From: CAVXXD01 sp963765625
Lineage (GTDB): Bacteria; Actinomycetota; Geothermincolia; Geothermincolales; Geothermincolaceae
Direction of reading: 5' to 3'
DNA: 64,000 nt
Assembly: GCA_963765625.1 (NCBI GenBank)
Contig: CAVXXD010000009.1
Coordinates: 186,001-250,000 of the forward strand
Below the pieces are notes generated by a model. The model saw only the letters and a program-made list of their open reading frames with translations, was not told where the DNA came from and did not search any database. Position 1 is the first letter of the stretch; each line of letters starts with the position of its first letter. A program made the position numbers and the translations under genes. Below, in pieces: positions 8,409 to 16,818 of this stretch.

Positions 8409-9893
8409 TTACCCCACCTCCTCGAAGCAAAGTTTCCCACGGTTCATTACGCCGTTGGGGTCGAATATGTTCTTGATGTTCTTGAGCAGCCGGGTGGTGT
8501 CCGGGATACGGGAGTAGGTCAGGTCGGCCCAGGCACCGTAGGGGCGGGTGAAGAAGGCGCCCTTCTCGATCATCTCTTTTGCCGCCTTGCCCGTCAGAGC
8601 CTCGGCCGCGGCCAGGTTGGCGTCGTTGGAGGGATCGCAGTAGACCTGGAACTCCAGGTGGACGTTTCTCCCCTGCTGGATGGGCTGGATGTAGTGGCCG
8701 ATATCGGCTGTCGGGAAGTCCTGGGAGGTGGCCAGCTCGTTCATCATGCCGATGAACATGGGGGCCTTGTCCAGGGTGGTGTGGAAGAAGAGCTCCCGCA
8801 CCCCGCCCTTCTTGCGGATTTTGTAGTAGGGCTCGGCCGAGGGCTTGTCCAGCATGTTCAGGAGCTCCTTCTGGCCGGCGCCGGGCACCTCGTTGGCCAG
8901 GCGCACGCCGTAGTGCTGGGCGAACTCGCTGATGCCCTTCTCCTGGTAGAGCATGCGCTTCTCGGGCTGGTGCCAGTGGCCGCAGACGCAGTAGATGAGG
9001 TTGTAGGGGGCCTGCTTCTCGGCCAGGGCGGCTACCTCGTCGGCATTCTTGCCCAGGGCCGAGGCCAGGGCGTTGCCGTCCAGGAAGAGCAACTCGTCGG
9101 CGAACTTGAGGCGCATGACCCGGTAGGCGAAGTCGACCATCTGGTCCATCCTGTCGCTCGAGACCACGTAGCAGCGGCGGATCTGGGGCAGCATGCCCAG
9201 CTTGACCGAGGACCAGGTGACGACGCCCAGGGTACCCTGGGCTCCCTGCACCACGCGGTTGAGCGAGGTCTGGGCCGGGCCTTCGGGGTTCTTCTGGGCC
9301 AGGCCGCAGTCCCACTGCTGCTGCAGGGTGCCGGGGCCGGCGGCCGAACCGGAACGGAAGACTTCGCCGTTACCCCAGACCACCTCGACGGTGAGCTGTG
9401 GGTCGCCGGTGTCCCAGTGGAACTTGGGTATGGTCATGGGCTCGCGCTCCAGGTAGGAGGCGATCACCGACTTGGTCTGGCGGGGCTGGAAGGGGCGGTA
9501 GACCCGCAGCTGCTGCTTCTCGGCCTCGGCTTCGAACTCTGAGAAGGTGACGCCGGACTCGATCAGGCCGACCATGTTCAGCTTGTCCACGCGGACGATC
9601 CTCTTCATGCCGCTGACGTCGATGATGACGCCCTCGCCCTTGGGAACGGTGCCGCTGTTGAAGTGGGGGCCGCCCGAGGAAGTGGGGATCAGGTTGAGCT
9701 TGAGCTCGTTGGCCAGCTTGATGACCGCCTGGACTTCCTTGCGGTCCTTGGGCCTGACGATGACGGAAGGCTCGCCCTTCGCGGTGGAGCCGTTACAACT
9801 TGCGTATTCGGCCAGCGCCGCGGCGTCGGTGGTCACGCCGTCCTTGCCGACGATACCGGCCAGTTTATCGAGCGTACTGCTGTCCAATGCCAT
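8409..9893 (-). CDS. FAD-linked oxidase, PCMH type (third GlcD-like subunit)
   Basis: 494 residues, distinct in sequence from the two other GlcD-like proteins in the cluster. The PCMH domain begins around residue 35: PSVIVRPKDRKEVQAVIKLA, then LIPTSSGGPHFNSGTVP and GVIIDVSGMKRI; a C-terminal FAD-oxidase domain ends NIFDPNGVMNRGK, the usual terminal signature of FAD-oxidase C domains. ATG at 9893 lies directly next to the stop of the upstream small gene (9894-9896). Downstream, after 3 bases, comes the Fe-S CCG protein, so it is the most likely direct redox partner of that subunit. Substrate unknown. Confidence 0.87.
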   Translation of the reverse strand: MALDSSTLDKLAGIVGKDGVTTDAAALAEYASCNGSTAKGEPSVIVRPKDRKEVQAVIKLANELKLNLIPTSSGGPHFNSGTVPKGEGVIIDVSGMKRIVRVDKLNMVGLIESGVTFSEFEAEAEKQQLRVYRPFQPRQTKSVIASYLEREPMTIPKFHWDTGDPQLTVEVVWGNGEVFRSGSAAGPGTLQQQWDCGLAQKNPEGPAQTSLNRVVQGAQGTLGVVTWSSVKLGMLPQIRRCYVVSSDRMDQMVDFAYRVMRLKFADELLFLDGNALASALGKNADEVAALAEKQAPYNLIYCVCGHWHQPEKRMLYQEKGISEFAQHYGVRLANEVPGAGQKELLNMLDKPSAEPYYKIRKKGGVRELFFHTTLDKAPMFIGMMNELATSQDFPTADIGHYIQPIQQGRNVHLEFQVYCDPSNDANLAAAEALTGKAAKEMIEKGAFFTRPYGAWADLTYSRIPDTTRLLKNIKNIFDPNGVMNRGKLCFEEVG

Positions 9894-10292
9894 TTAGCTC
9901 ACCCCCAGTTCCGCGAGTTTCTTCGCGTTGATCTTCTTGAAGAAATTGAAGGTGATCTCCATGACCTTCCTCATGATCCGGAAAGATATGGCCTGAACGG
10001 ACTTGAGGTCCATCAGCCTGGCTCCCAGCCTGAATATCGGCCCCATCAGCTTCTCGTTTCCGGCCAGGGCCAGGAACGGCCCCGCATAATTGAGCAACGC
10101 GTCAATGGTGATGACCGTCTGATCGGTGGTTTCGTTCATGAACTCGATCATTTCCGGCAGCTTGAAGCCGGTTTTTTCCTGGGCATCCTTCATGGCCTCG
10201 CCCACAATGGGCGCGGCCTTCTCCACAAGACCGGTTCGATAAGCCAGTTCCGCGACCTTAAAGACCTGGCCCTCCTTCATCTCCAAACCCAT
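9894..10292 (-). CDS. Conserved-looking small helical protein
   Basis: 132 residues, mostly helical in appearance, no recognised motif, no signal peptide and no clear membrane span. The start at 10292 is preceded by a GGGAGGTGAA ribosome site. It is the first gene of the minus-strand run that continues into the FAD oxidase (zero spacing), the Fe-S protein and the duplicated modules, so it may be an assembly factor or small subunit; that is inference from position only. I do not recognise the family. Confidence 0.7.
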   Translation of the reverse strand: MGLEMKEGQVFKVAELAYRTGLVEKAAPIVGEAMKDAQEKTGFKLPEMIEFMNETTDQTVITIDALLNYAGPFLALAGNEKLMGPIFRLGARLMDLKSVQAISFRIMRKVMEITFNFFKKINAKKLAELGVS

Positions 10293-10600
10293 TCGTTCAC
10301 CTCCCGTGAATCACGATCCGACACATGGCATGCGTCATCCAAGGACCTGTTTGTTTTCTTGACATGTTCCTCCCAGAGTTTCAACGTCTGCTCCGTGATC
10401 AACTTTGCAACCTGCTCTCTTACTAAGATTGATGCCCGCCGGAGGCACTAATCTCGATTATTTTTTCATAAGAATCAGGTTAATGCAATGTATTTCATGT
10501 TACAAACATTTTGCATTATAAACGACACTTAGTCGGTTTTCCGACAGCAGCAGTCACGAATTCCGACAGCCTGGGTCAGGTCGAGCCAGGTGGTCCTGCA
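10293..10600 (-). promoter_or_regulatory. 308-bp gap, candidate promoter of the redox cluster
   Basis: No gene is seen here. On the minus strand a perfect TATAAT lies at 10520-10515, but no good TTGACA sits 16-18 bases before it. GTCGG/CCGAC (10532-10536 and 10541-10545) forms a short hairpin with a TTTT loop just upstream of it, and TTCCGACAGC occurs twice (around 10540 and 10561). The gap separates the membrane-protein/CrtI pair from the remaining cluster, so a promoter for genes 10292 to 540 is plausible here. Confidence 0.35.
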
Positions 10601-12124
10601 TCAGATCACATAGTTATAAATTTGGCTGCAGACGTTGTCCGCGCAGTCCATGCCGCTCTGGCAGGCCAGGGCCGTGCCTATTCCGCGCGCCGGCCCGGCG
10701 CAGTCGCCCGCGACGTAAAGGCCCCTTACCGGCGTCTGGCTCGGCGGGCGCCGGTATCCCACCTGATCGATGGTCTGCCCGGTCGTAATAGCGGCCCCGT
10801 TGTCCTTGCCGAGATATCCCGCCAGCACTGGAACCGACCATGCGTCGCAGAAGATGATGTTCTCCTTCAGGCCCGGCAGCATATGGTAAAGGGCGTCCAT
10901 CAGCCCTTCATGCCACTGCTCGCGAGTCACCTTGAGATCGACGTCCAGGGTCGGCGCCACACCTACCGCGGTTATGAACTGGCAGCCCTCGGGCGCCAGG
11001 TCCGGATCAAAGTTCGACGGGATGGACGCGTAGACCGCGATGGTATCAAGCATTTCCCCGTTCTCAAGCTGAGACATCGTCTTCATCAACGATTCGTCGG
11101 TGACCTTCTTCTTTAAAGGAAAGTTGCCTACGAGCATGCCCGCCTTTTCGACTTTTTTCCCAATCCCTATCTTGGCCTGTATGGCGCTCCACGAAGATTT
11201 GAGGCTCTTTATCCTCCGTGCGTATTCCGCCGGATAATATTCCTCTCCGGTCAGCCGCAGGACGGTGTCCTTGATTCCCGTGGTGCTGATAACTGCTTTC
11301 GTCGTGAATCTCTCACCGTTGGAGAGGACCACCGCCGAAGCCCGGCCGTCCGAGATCTCTATCTTTTTCACTTCAGCGTCGAGTCTGACCACGGCGCCGT
11401 GATTTTCCGCGCCGGAAAGGAAGGTCCTGGGGATCACCACGCCGCCGCCCTTCGGGTACCAGGAGATATCGTTAAAGGCGTTCTGCACGTTCCAGATGGC
11501 CTCCCCGGCCGTCGCCTCCCACGGGGGGACAATGAAACACATGCCCAGGAACAGGGCGATCATGCTTCTTATATCCGGATTGCTGGTGTAGCGGAGCAGG
11601 AAATCGTAGACCGAGACCTCGTCAAGCTGCTCTATCTCATGAGGCTTCATGCGCATGATGTCTCTTGCCAGGCGAAGGATGCCCGGGTAGTGCCGGGGGC
11701 TGATCCTGGACTGGATGGCGGCCTTTGGCAGCACGAACTCCGTTAGCATCCTGATTTTGGAAGACGGTAGAGTCACATCCATGCCCCACCCCATGGCATG
11801 CACCGTCCATTCGGGGTTGACGAATGGTATAGGCGTGCCCATGCCGAGCCGCTTGGTCAGGACGCCGAAGGGGCCGGTGTTCCCCCCGCTGAACAGATGG
11901 GTCCCAGCGTCGACATAGAATCCCTGTTTTTCGTAGTAAGAGCAATTCCCGCCGGGCTTCGGGTTCTTCTCAAGAATAAGGGTTTTCATGCCGTGCAGCG
12001 CCGATATCGCGCCGGCGGCGCAGCCGCCCATGCCCGTGCCGATCACGATGACGTCGTAATCATACCTGGTGTTGTCGAGCTTGTATGACCTTGACGGAGC
12101 CCTCGCGGGTTGTTTTGATGTCAC
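10601..12124 (-). CDS. CrtI-like FAD-dependent oxidoreductase (third copy)
   Basis: 507-residue phytoene-desaturase-family protein: FAD motif IGTGMGGCAAGAISALHG after a 25-residue N-terminal extension, then EKNPKPGGNCSYYEKQGFYV, and a C-terminal FAD motif GLYVAGDCAGPARGIGTALA. It is only moderately similar to the two module copies, so it is an older paralogue. The start is GTG at 12124 with GGGAGGTGAAC upstream. It is 28 bases downstream of the membrane protein 12153-12839 and probably co-transcribed with it. It could act on a membrane-bound polyene or isoprenoid; nothing in the sequence fixes the substrate. Confidence 0.85.
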   Translation of the reverse strand: MTSKQPARAPSRSYKLDNTRYDYDVIVIGTGMGGCAAGAISALHGMKTLILEKNPKPGGNCSYYEKQGFYVDAGTHLFSGGNTGPFGVLTKRLGMGTPIPFVNPEWTVHAMGWGMDVTLPSSKIRMLTEFVLPKAAIQSRISPRHYPGILRLARDIMRMKPHEIEQLDEVSVYDFLLRYTSNPDIRSMIALFLGMCFIVPPWEATAGEAIWNVQNAFNDISWYPKGGGVVIPRTFLSGAENHGAVVRLDAEVKKIEISDGRASAVVLSNGERFTTKAVISTTGIKDTVLRLTGEEYYPAEYARRIKSLKSSWSAIQAKIGIGKKVEKAGMLVGNFPLKKKVTDESLMKTMSQLENGEMLDTIAVYASIPSNFDPDLAPEGCQFITAVGVAPTLDVDLKVTREQWHEGLMDALYHMLPGLKENIIFCDAWSVPVLAGYLGKDNGAAITTGQTIDQVGYRRPPSQTPVRGLYVAGDCAGPARGIGTALACQSGMDCADNVCSQIYNYVI

Positions 12125-12152
12125 AATCGTTCACCTCCCGCCCCTGATGTTT

Positions 12153-12839
12153 TTAAGCCCCTTTCGCGGCCAGGCGGGGCAGATCGATCCCCTCGGGCCA
12201 TTCGGGGTGATGCCCCCGGAGCTTCAATACGGCCAGACCGATGACCGCGCCCGTTGCCAGGAACGACCAGTAAGCGGCGGTATGGATAGCCAATCCCTTG
12301 AGAAAGCTCTTGCCCTCGGAACGCTTGCGGGCGGCCTTATGGACGTAATACATGCCGGTGTTGACCAGGCCCAGGCCGAAGGGGACGTGCCAGGGCAGGG
12401 CTCCGATCTTCTTCACGTTGCTGTAATAATTCCAGAACCCGAGCTTGGTGGAGGGGTATTCCACCGCGAAGTCCCAGGCGGTGAATGTACCGTAAAGGAG
12501 CATGAGCTGCTTCCATACAGGCATCTTGTCCAGCTTCTCCTCGAACTGCAGGTTGATGATGAGGGTGGTGGAAAAGAACCAGCCGTAGGCGAAGAACATG
12601 AACAGCGGGATGAATTTGCGGTTGAACAGCGGCGTGAAGTCGTCGTCGTAGGTCATGAAGAGCATGTGGTAGTCGGAGATCCATTCGAAGGGGGACAGCA
12701 GGCTCCCCCCGAGCAGGGCGTACCAGTAGTCACGTTGGTTATTGAGCAAAGTGGGGATGGCCAGGGCGGTCGCCCCCCAGTTAAGGTAGCTGGCGACTTC
12801 AAAAAACTTCGGCTTCACTTCCAGTCTTTTAAGTTTCAC
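12153..12839 (-). CDS. Multi-pass membrane protein
   Basis: 228 residues with about five hydrophobic segments (for example around WYALLGGSLLSP, FIPLFMFFAYGWFFSTTLI, LLYGTFTAWDFAVEYP, GLGLVNTGMYY and the C-terminal SFLATGAVIGLAVL). Conserved-looking acidic residues sit inside or beside helices: FEWISDY and WDFAVEYPSTKLGFW. That pattern recalls the AveC spirocyclase and carotenoid lycopene-cyclase-type membrane families, but the match is by eye and weak. The start is GTG at 12839 with AAAGGAGAAGG upstream. Cotranscription with the CrtI-like gene suggests it presents or modifies the same lipid substrate. Confidence 0.75.
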   Translation of the reverse strand: MKLKRLEVKPKFFEVASYLNWGATALAIPTLLNNQRDYWYALLGGSLLSPFEWISDYHMLFMTYDDDFTPLFNRKFIPLFMFFAYGWFFSTTLIINLQFEEKLDKMPVWKQLMLLYGTFTAWDFAVEYPSTKLGFWNYYSNVKKIGALPWHVPFGLGLVNTGMYYVHKAARKRSEGKSFLKGLAIHTAAYWSFLATGAVIGLAVLKLRGHHPEWPEGIDLPRLAAKGA

Positions 12840-12929
12840 TACACCTTCTCCTTTCTCTAATAAACTATCCGTAGTATATACAACATTAAGTCAACTTACA
12901 AACCTATGGTAACCTGATTCCATTAAGAA

Positions 12930-12954
12930 GGGCGCCCCCATCGCGCGAGCGCCC
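12930..12954 (-). terminator. Candidate terminator after the SGNH/TIG protein
   Basis: GGGCGC (12930-12935) and GCGCCC (12949-12954) can form a GC-rich stem. On the minus strand it is followed by TTCTTAATGG, a short T-rich tail. It lies 20-45 bases downstream of the stop of the gene at 12974-15439 in the direction of its transcription. Confidence 0.4.
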
Positions 12955-12973
12955 CGTCGAGAATCTTCCGGAG

Positions 12974-15439
12974 TCAGGGTTGCGGGAAGCCCACCACGTC
13001 GTGTCCGCCCGTCCAGCCCCTGAAGTCGAAGTACATGGGGCGCTCGGCCACTATGTCAGGGCCGTCCATCACCTTGAGAAGAACCGAGAGCTGGTATCCC
13101 TCGCCGGCGTCGACGTTGACGGGTATGGTCAGGCGGGTGCCGGCGGCGATGTACACCGACTCGGTGGGCAGCTCACCGGCCTCCTGGGTGAAGTAGGTTA
13201 TGGCCACGTTAGCCGTGGTGTCTCCCGGGTTCTGCAGGCAGAGCCACTCCTGGAAACCTTCCCCGGTATAACCTTCGGCAAAGAACCAGACACGCCCCGG
13301 TGCCTGCGCGCCGATGACGCAGTGGCCGCCCGTCCAGCCCTCGCTGCCGTAGTTGAAATACATGGGGCGCTCGGCCAGGAAAGCGGTGCCGGAGGTCAGC
13401 CTGATGCTGACGTCCTTCTCGGCGCCGACCTCGTCCTGTACGAAGACGGTGGCGCGCTCACCCGCCCCCACGATGTACGTCTTGCTGATGTTGGGGCCCT
13501 GCCCGGTGCCCAGCTGATAGACCGCCTCGACTTCGATGTCGCCGCCGGTGGGGTTCTGCAGGGTCAGCCATTCGTGGAAGCCGGCCCGGGTGGTCCCCTC
13601 GGCGAAGTAGTACTCGGTGCCGAGGGTGGTGGCCCCCATCACGCAATGACCCCCGGTCCAGACACTCTGGTAGTTGAAGTACATGGGCCGCTCGGCCACC
13701 ACCGGCTGGCTGGCCTCCAGGGTCAGCGAGGTCTGGTAGTTGGGGCCAAGGATGTCGTTGACCTTGAAGGTGCCCCGGGAATGGGCGCCCACGCTGTAGC
13801 CGTCCCTGACGATCTCGCCGGCCTCCTGGGTCTGGAAGCGGAAGACGAGGCCAGCCGGCTCATCCCCGGGGTTGAGCACGCAGATGTACTCTTCGAACAT
13901 GGGCCCGGTGTAGCCCTCGGCGAAGCTCCAGGTATAGTCGGGCGCCGGGGCCCCCATCACGTCGTGCCCACCCGTCCAGCCGCTGCCATAATTGAAGTAC
14001 ATGGGCCGCTCGGCCGCAATGGGCTGGTCCGACACCACCACGGCGGAGAGGCTCTTGTCCGCCCCGGCGGTGGCGTTGACGTCGAGGGTGGAGCGGGAGC
14101 CGGCGGCGATGGTGGCGTCCTGCTCTTTGGTGGTACCGTCGGTATACAGGTAGACCGCCCGGGCATGGGCATCGTCCGCCGTCGGGTTGCCGAGACAGAG
14201 GTATTCCTGGAAAGTGCCGGTCCCGGTGTAGCCCTCGGCGAAGTACCAGGTGCTGACCACGGGGAGGAAGTCCCTGGCCGAAGTGGCCGGGCCGGCGGCG
14301 GCATTGACGACAACCTTGCCGAATACCGCGCCGTCCGGCACGGTCACCACCACCCGGGTGTCGCTCCAGGAGGTGACGGCGGCGTTAACCCCGCCGATGG
14401 TAACGGTGCCGGTGACGGTGCCGAAGTTGGCGCCGTCGATGGTCACGGTCTGGCCGGGGCCTCCGTAGGTCGGTGAAAAAGAAGAAATAGCCGGGGCGGT
14501 GGGATCGACGGTGTCGTCCCAGCCGGCGATACGGGCGAACATCCACCAGGCGGCGTAAGCTTTCTGGTTGCCGTTCAAGGCCTGGCTGTGGGCGCAGCTG
14601 CAGCTATACCAGTCGACGCCCTCGGTGTGGGCAGCCTGCCAGTCCAGGGCCCAGTTGGCATCCACCCCCTCCTCCGGATAGCCGTTGCCGTTGGAGTCGT
14701 AGGTGCAGTTATCGTTGGCGAAGAGCTGCATGTAGTTGACGGCTTGATCGGGGTCGTAACTCTCGATGTCGGCGAAGTCGTAGAGGATCTTGTTGTTGGC
14801 GGCGCAGTAGTCCCGTATCTGCTGGTTGTGCTGGTTCAGGTCGCCCGCTTCGCCTGTCCCGTCCAGATGACCGGTCATGTAGACGAAGTTGACACCGGGG
14901 TAATCAGTCTCCAGCCCATTCATCTTGCTGCAATAAGTGGGGATATCCGAATAGCTCGCCTGCCCGCACCACGACCACATGATCACGTTGACGCCCGGGT
15001 GCAGGCTGCCGCGCCCATTGGCATCGGTTGCACCCAGGTAGTTGCGGGTAACCGTCTCCCAGTCGCCGCCGAGGTCTCCGCCATCACCATAGTGGTCATC
15101 GAGCGTGAGGGCGCCACTCGAACCGTCCCCGTTCCAGAGGTACAAGTTGTTCGTATAACCTTTCCCGTTCATAAAATCTACCAGCCCGCTCATCCCCTCG
15201 GTGACCTGGCTGCCGTGGGAGGTGTGCCAGTACGCTATGCTCAACTGGGACTTGGCCTGGAGAATGGCATCCTCGGGTACGGCGGTGATGTCCGTACAGC
15301 CGTGATTGATGATCATGCCACCGGCCGGCCCCGCGGTTGCGGGCTCCACTCCTCCCAGCCCCGGCAGGGCTGGAAGGGCGCCGAGCAGGATCACGGCCGT
15401 AAGCGCCAATATGGCTACGATAAGGGTCACTTTCTTCAT
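12974..15439 (-). CDS. Secreted SGNH-like/TIG protein with four WYFAEG repeats
   Basis: About 821 residues. I place the start at the ATG at 15439 because GGGAGGT lies 8 bases upstream and MKKVTLIVAILALTAVILLG then gives a clean signal peptide. Residues 40-310 resemble a secreted hydrolase-type domain with SIAYWHTSHGSQVTEG. Around 315-395 is an IPT/TIG immunoglobulin-like domain (ISSFSPTYGGPGQTVTI). From about 397 there are four roughly 105-residue repeats, each opening with W/YxFAEG and closing VAERPMYFNY..WTGGH. The repeat type recurs in the gene at 41905-44697. Probably exported and cell-surface or matrix associated; the ligand is unknown. Confidence 0.82.
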   Translation of the reverse strand: MKKVTLIVAILALTAVILLGALPALPGLGGVEPATAGPAGGMIINHGCTDITAVPEDAILQAKSQLSIAYWHTSHGSQVTEGMSGLVDFMNGKGYTNNLYLWNGDGSSGALTLDDHYGDGGDLGGDWETVTRNYLGATDANGRGSLHPGVNVIMWSWCGQASYSDIPTYCSKMNGLETDYPGVNFVYMTGHLDGTGEAGDLNQHNQQIRDYCAANNKILYDFADIESYDPDQAVNYMQLFANDNCTYDSNGNGYPEEGVDANWALDWQAAHTEGVDWYSCSCAHSQALNGNQKAYAAWWMFARIAGWDDTVDPTAPAISSFSPTYGGPGQTVTIDGANFGTVTGTVTIGGVNAAVTSWSDTRVVVTVPDGAVFGKVVVNAAAGPATSARDFLPVVSTWYFAEGYTGTGTFQEYLCLGNPTADDAHARAVYLYTDGTTKEQDATIAAGSRSTLDVNATAGADKSLSAVVVSDQPIAAERPMYFNYGSGWTGGHDVMGAPAPDYTWSFAEGYTGPMFEEYICVLNPGDEPAGLVFRFQTQEAGEIVRDGYSVGAHSRGTFKVNDILGPNYQTSLTLEASQPVVAERPMYFNYQSVWTGGHCVMGATTLGTEYYFAEGTTRAGFHEWLTLQNPTGGDIEVEAVYQLGTGQGPNISKTYIVGAGERATVFVQDEVGAEKDVSIRLTSGTAFLAERPMYFNYGSEGWTGGHCVIGAQAPGRVWFFAEGYTGEGFQEWLCLQNPGDTTANVAITYFTQEAGELPTESVYIAAGTRLTIPVNVDAGEGYQLSVLLKVMDGPDIVAERPMYFDFRGWTGGHDVVGFPQP

Positions 15440-15637
15440 CTCGAACGCACCTCCCGGGTTCTGAGCGGACACGATTTCTTATCTATATTGTTTCGGCCTT
15501 GCCGGAGATGTCCTTTAAGCCCATCCATCAACACTGCTCCGGGATGTTTCATGGTCACGGACGGTGGGTATACTCGGAGAAATCCGGCTGAAGAAATGAA
15601 TCGCAGGGAGACCCACGGGGAGGAAGGGAGTTCCGCC

Positions 15638-16699
15638 ATGAAAGAAATCCTTATTTACGGCGCCGGCGACGCGGGGATGACGGCTGCCATCAACCTGGCG
15701 CGCGAAGGGTACGCGGTCACCGTTCGTGACCGGGAAAAGGGGATCGGGGGCTCTGGTGCCTTCAATCCCAGCGCCCACAGCACCCCCATGGACGTCGGGC
15801 GGACGTCCGAATACATCGGCATCGACCTGTCGGGTGTGATGCACGGCTCGCGCATGAATTTCTACATCCAGGACACGCCCCTGGAATTCAAGGACTGCAT
15901 ATACACCGTCGAGAGGGGTGACCGGGAGGGGTCGCTGGACCAGCTGCTCTACCAGGAATGCCTGGCGCTGGGAGTCGAATTCGAGTTCGGCACGCGCCTG
16001 AGCAAGGAGGACATCCCCGGCCTCCCGCCCCGTACCATCCTAGCCCTCGGCCTCAGCCCCGCCGCCTACGAGATGCTGGGCCTGCCCCACATGCGTTGGA
16101 ACGGCTACATGTCACGCGGCGAGAGCGGTTTTTCGGATTACTGCTTAACCTGGATGGGCAAAGGCATCACCGATTACGGCTACTTCTCCACCGTCAACGG
16201 CTTATACTACAACCTGCTCATCTCCACGGAGGCTATCGGCCGGGACGCCCTGGCGAGATACGAGGATTTCCTGATGAGAAAGGAGGGCGTCGAGAGCCGG
16301 GAGTGGGTGCAGATCACCGACGCGGTGCCGCTTCCCGGACGCGACTACCCCCGCCTTTTCCACGACCAGCTCATCCTGGCAGGCACGCTGGGCGGATGGA
16401 TCGATCCCATCGCGGGCTTCGGCATCCTGGGCTCGCTTATCAGCGGCAAGGTGGCGGCCATGGCGGTCACCGACCCGGAAGCCGCCCAACGCGAGCTGCG
16501 ACGTTTCACCCACCGCTTCGCGTTCTTCCGCAAGGTGAAGCACCTCCTCTTCTATCCCATGCGTCCTTATGTCGGGATCATGGAGCGGGCCGCCCAGGCA
16601 TTCGGGGTGGAACGCGCGCAGTGGTGCACCGACCTGATAGTCAAGACCGGCATCCCCGGGGCCATCCCCGGTTTCGCGAAACTCCTCGGATGTTACTAA
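15638..16699 (+). CDS. NAD(P)/FAD-dependent oxidoreductase
   Basis: 353 residues. The ATG at 15638 has AGGAAGGGAG 7 bases upstream. The N-terminus has a dinucleotide fold IYGAGDAGMTAAINLAREG with VRDREKGIGG, and the later GGWIDPIAGFGILGSLISGK resembles the C-terminal FAD contact of geranylgeranyl-reductase/GidA-like flavoproteins. No membrane span is evident. It stands alone, divergent from the secreted protein at 12974-15439. The polyene or isoprenoid-reductase flavour is consistent with the rest of the region, but the exact reaction cannot be assigned. Confidence 0.75.
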   Translation: MKEILIYGAGDAGMTAAINLAREGYAVTVRDREKGIGGSGAFNPSAHSTPMDVGRTSEYIGIDLSGVMHGSRMNFYIQDTPLEFKDCIYTVERGDREGSLDQLLYQECLALGVEFEFGTRLSKEDIPGLPPRTILALGLSPAAYEMLGLPHMRWNGYMSRGESGFSDYCLTWMGKGITDYGYFSTVNGLYYNLLISTEAIGRDALARYEDFLMRKEGVESREWVQITDAVPLPGRDYPRLFHDQLILAGTLGGWIDPIAGFGILGSLISGKVAAMAVTDPEAAQRELRRFTHRFAFFRKVKHLLFYPMRPYVGIMERAAQAFGVERAQWCTDLIVKTGIPGAIPGFAKLLGCY

Positions 16700-16818
16700 G
16701 CGAGGAGGGATCACGGCCGCCTGAAGCTTGCAGGTTTAAACAAACGGACCGTGGCTAATATGTTATTGTTGAGGTCAACCGCGCCGAGTTTTCTTTTTTT
16801 GAAAGAAGGAGGGGTAGC

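Noticed and set aside
12980..14476. 498-codon plus-strand frame opposite the WYFAEG protein
   Set aside because: Antisense to a repeat protein with signal peptide; its own repeats are only the mirror of those repeats.
14588..15637. N-terminal extension of the flavoprotein at 15638
   Set aside because: The upstream part is antisense to the secreted protein; a strong ribosome site and a Rossmann start at 15638 fix the true start.
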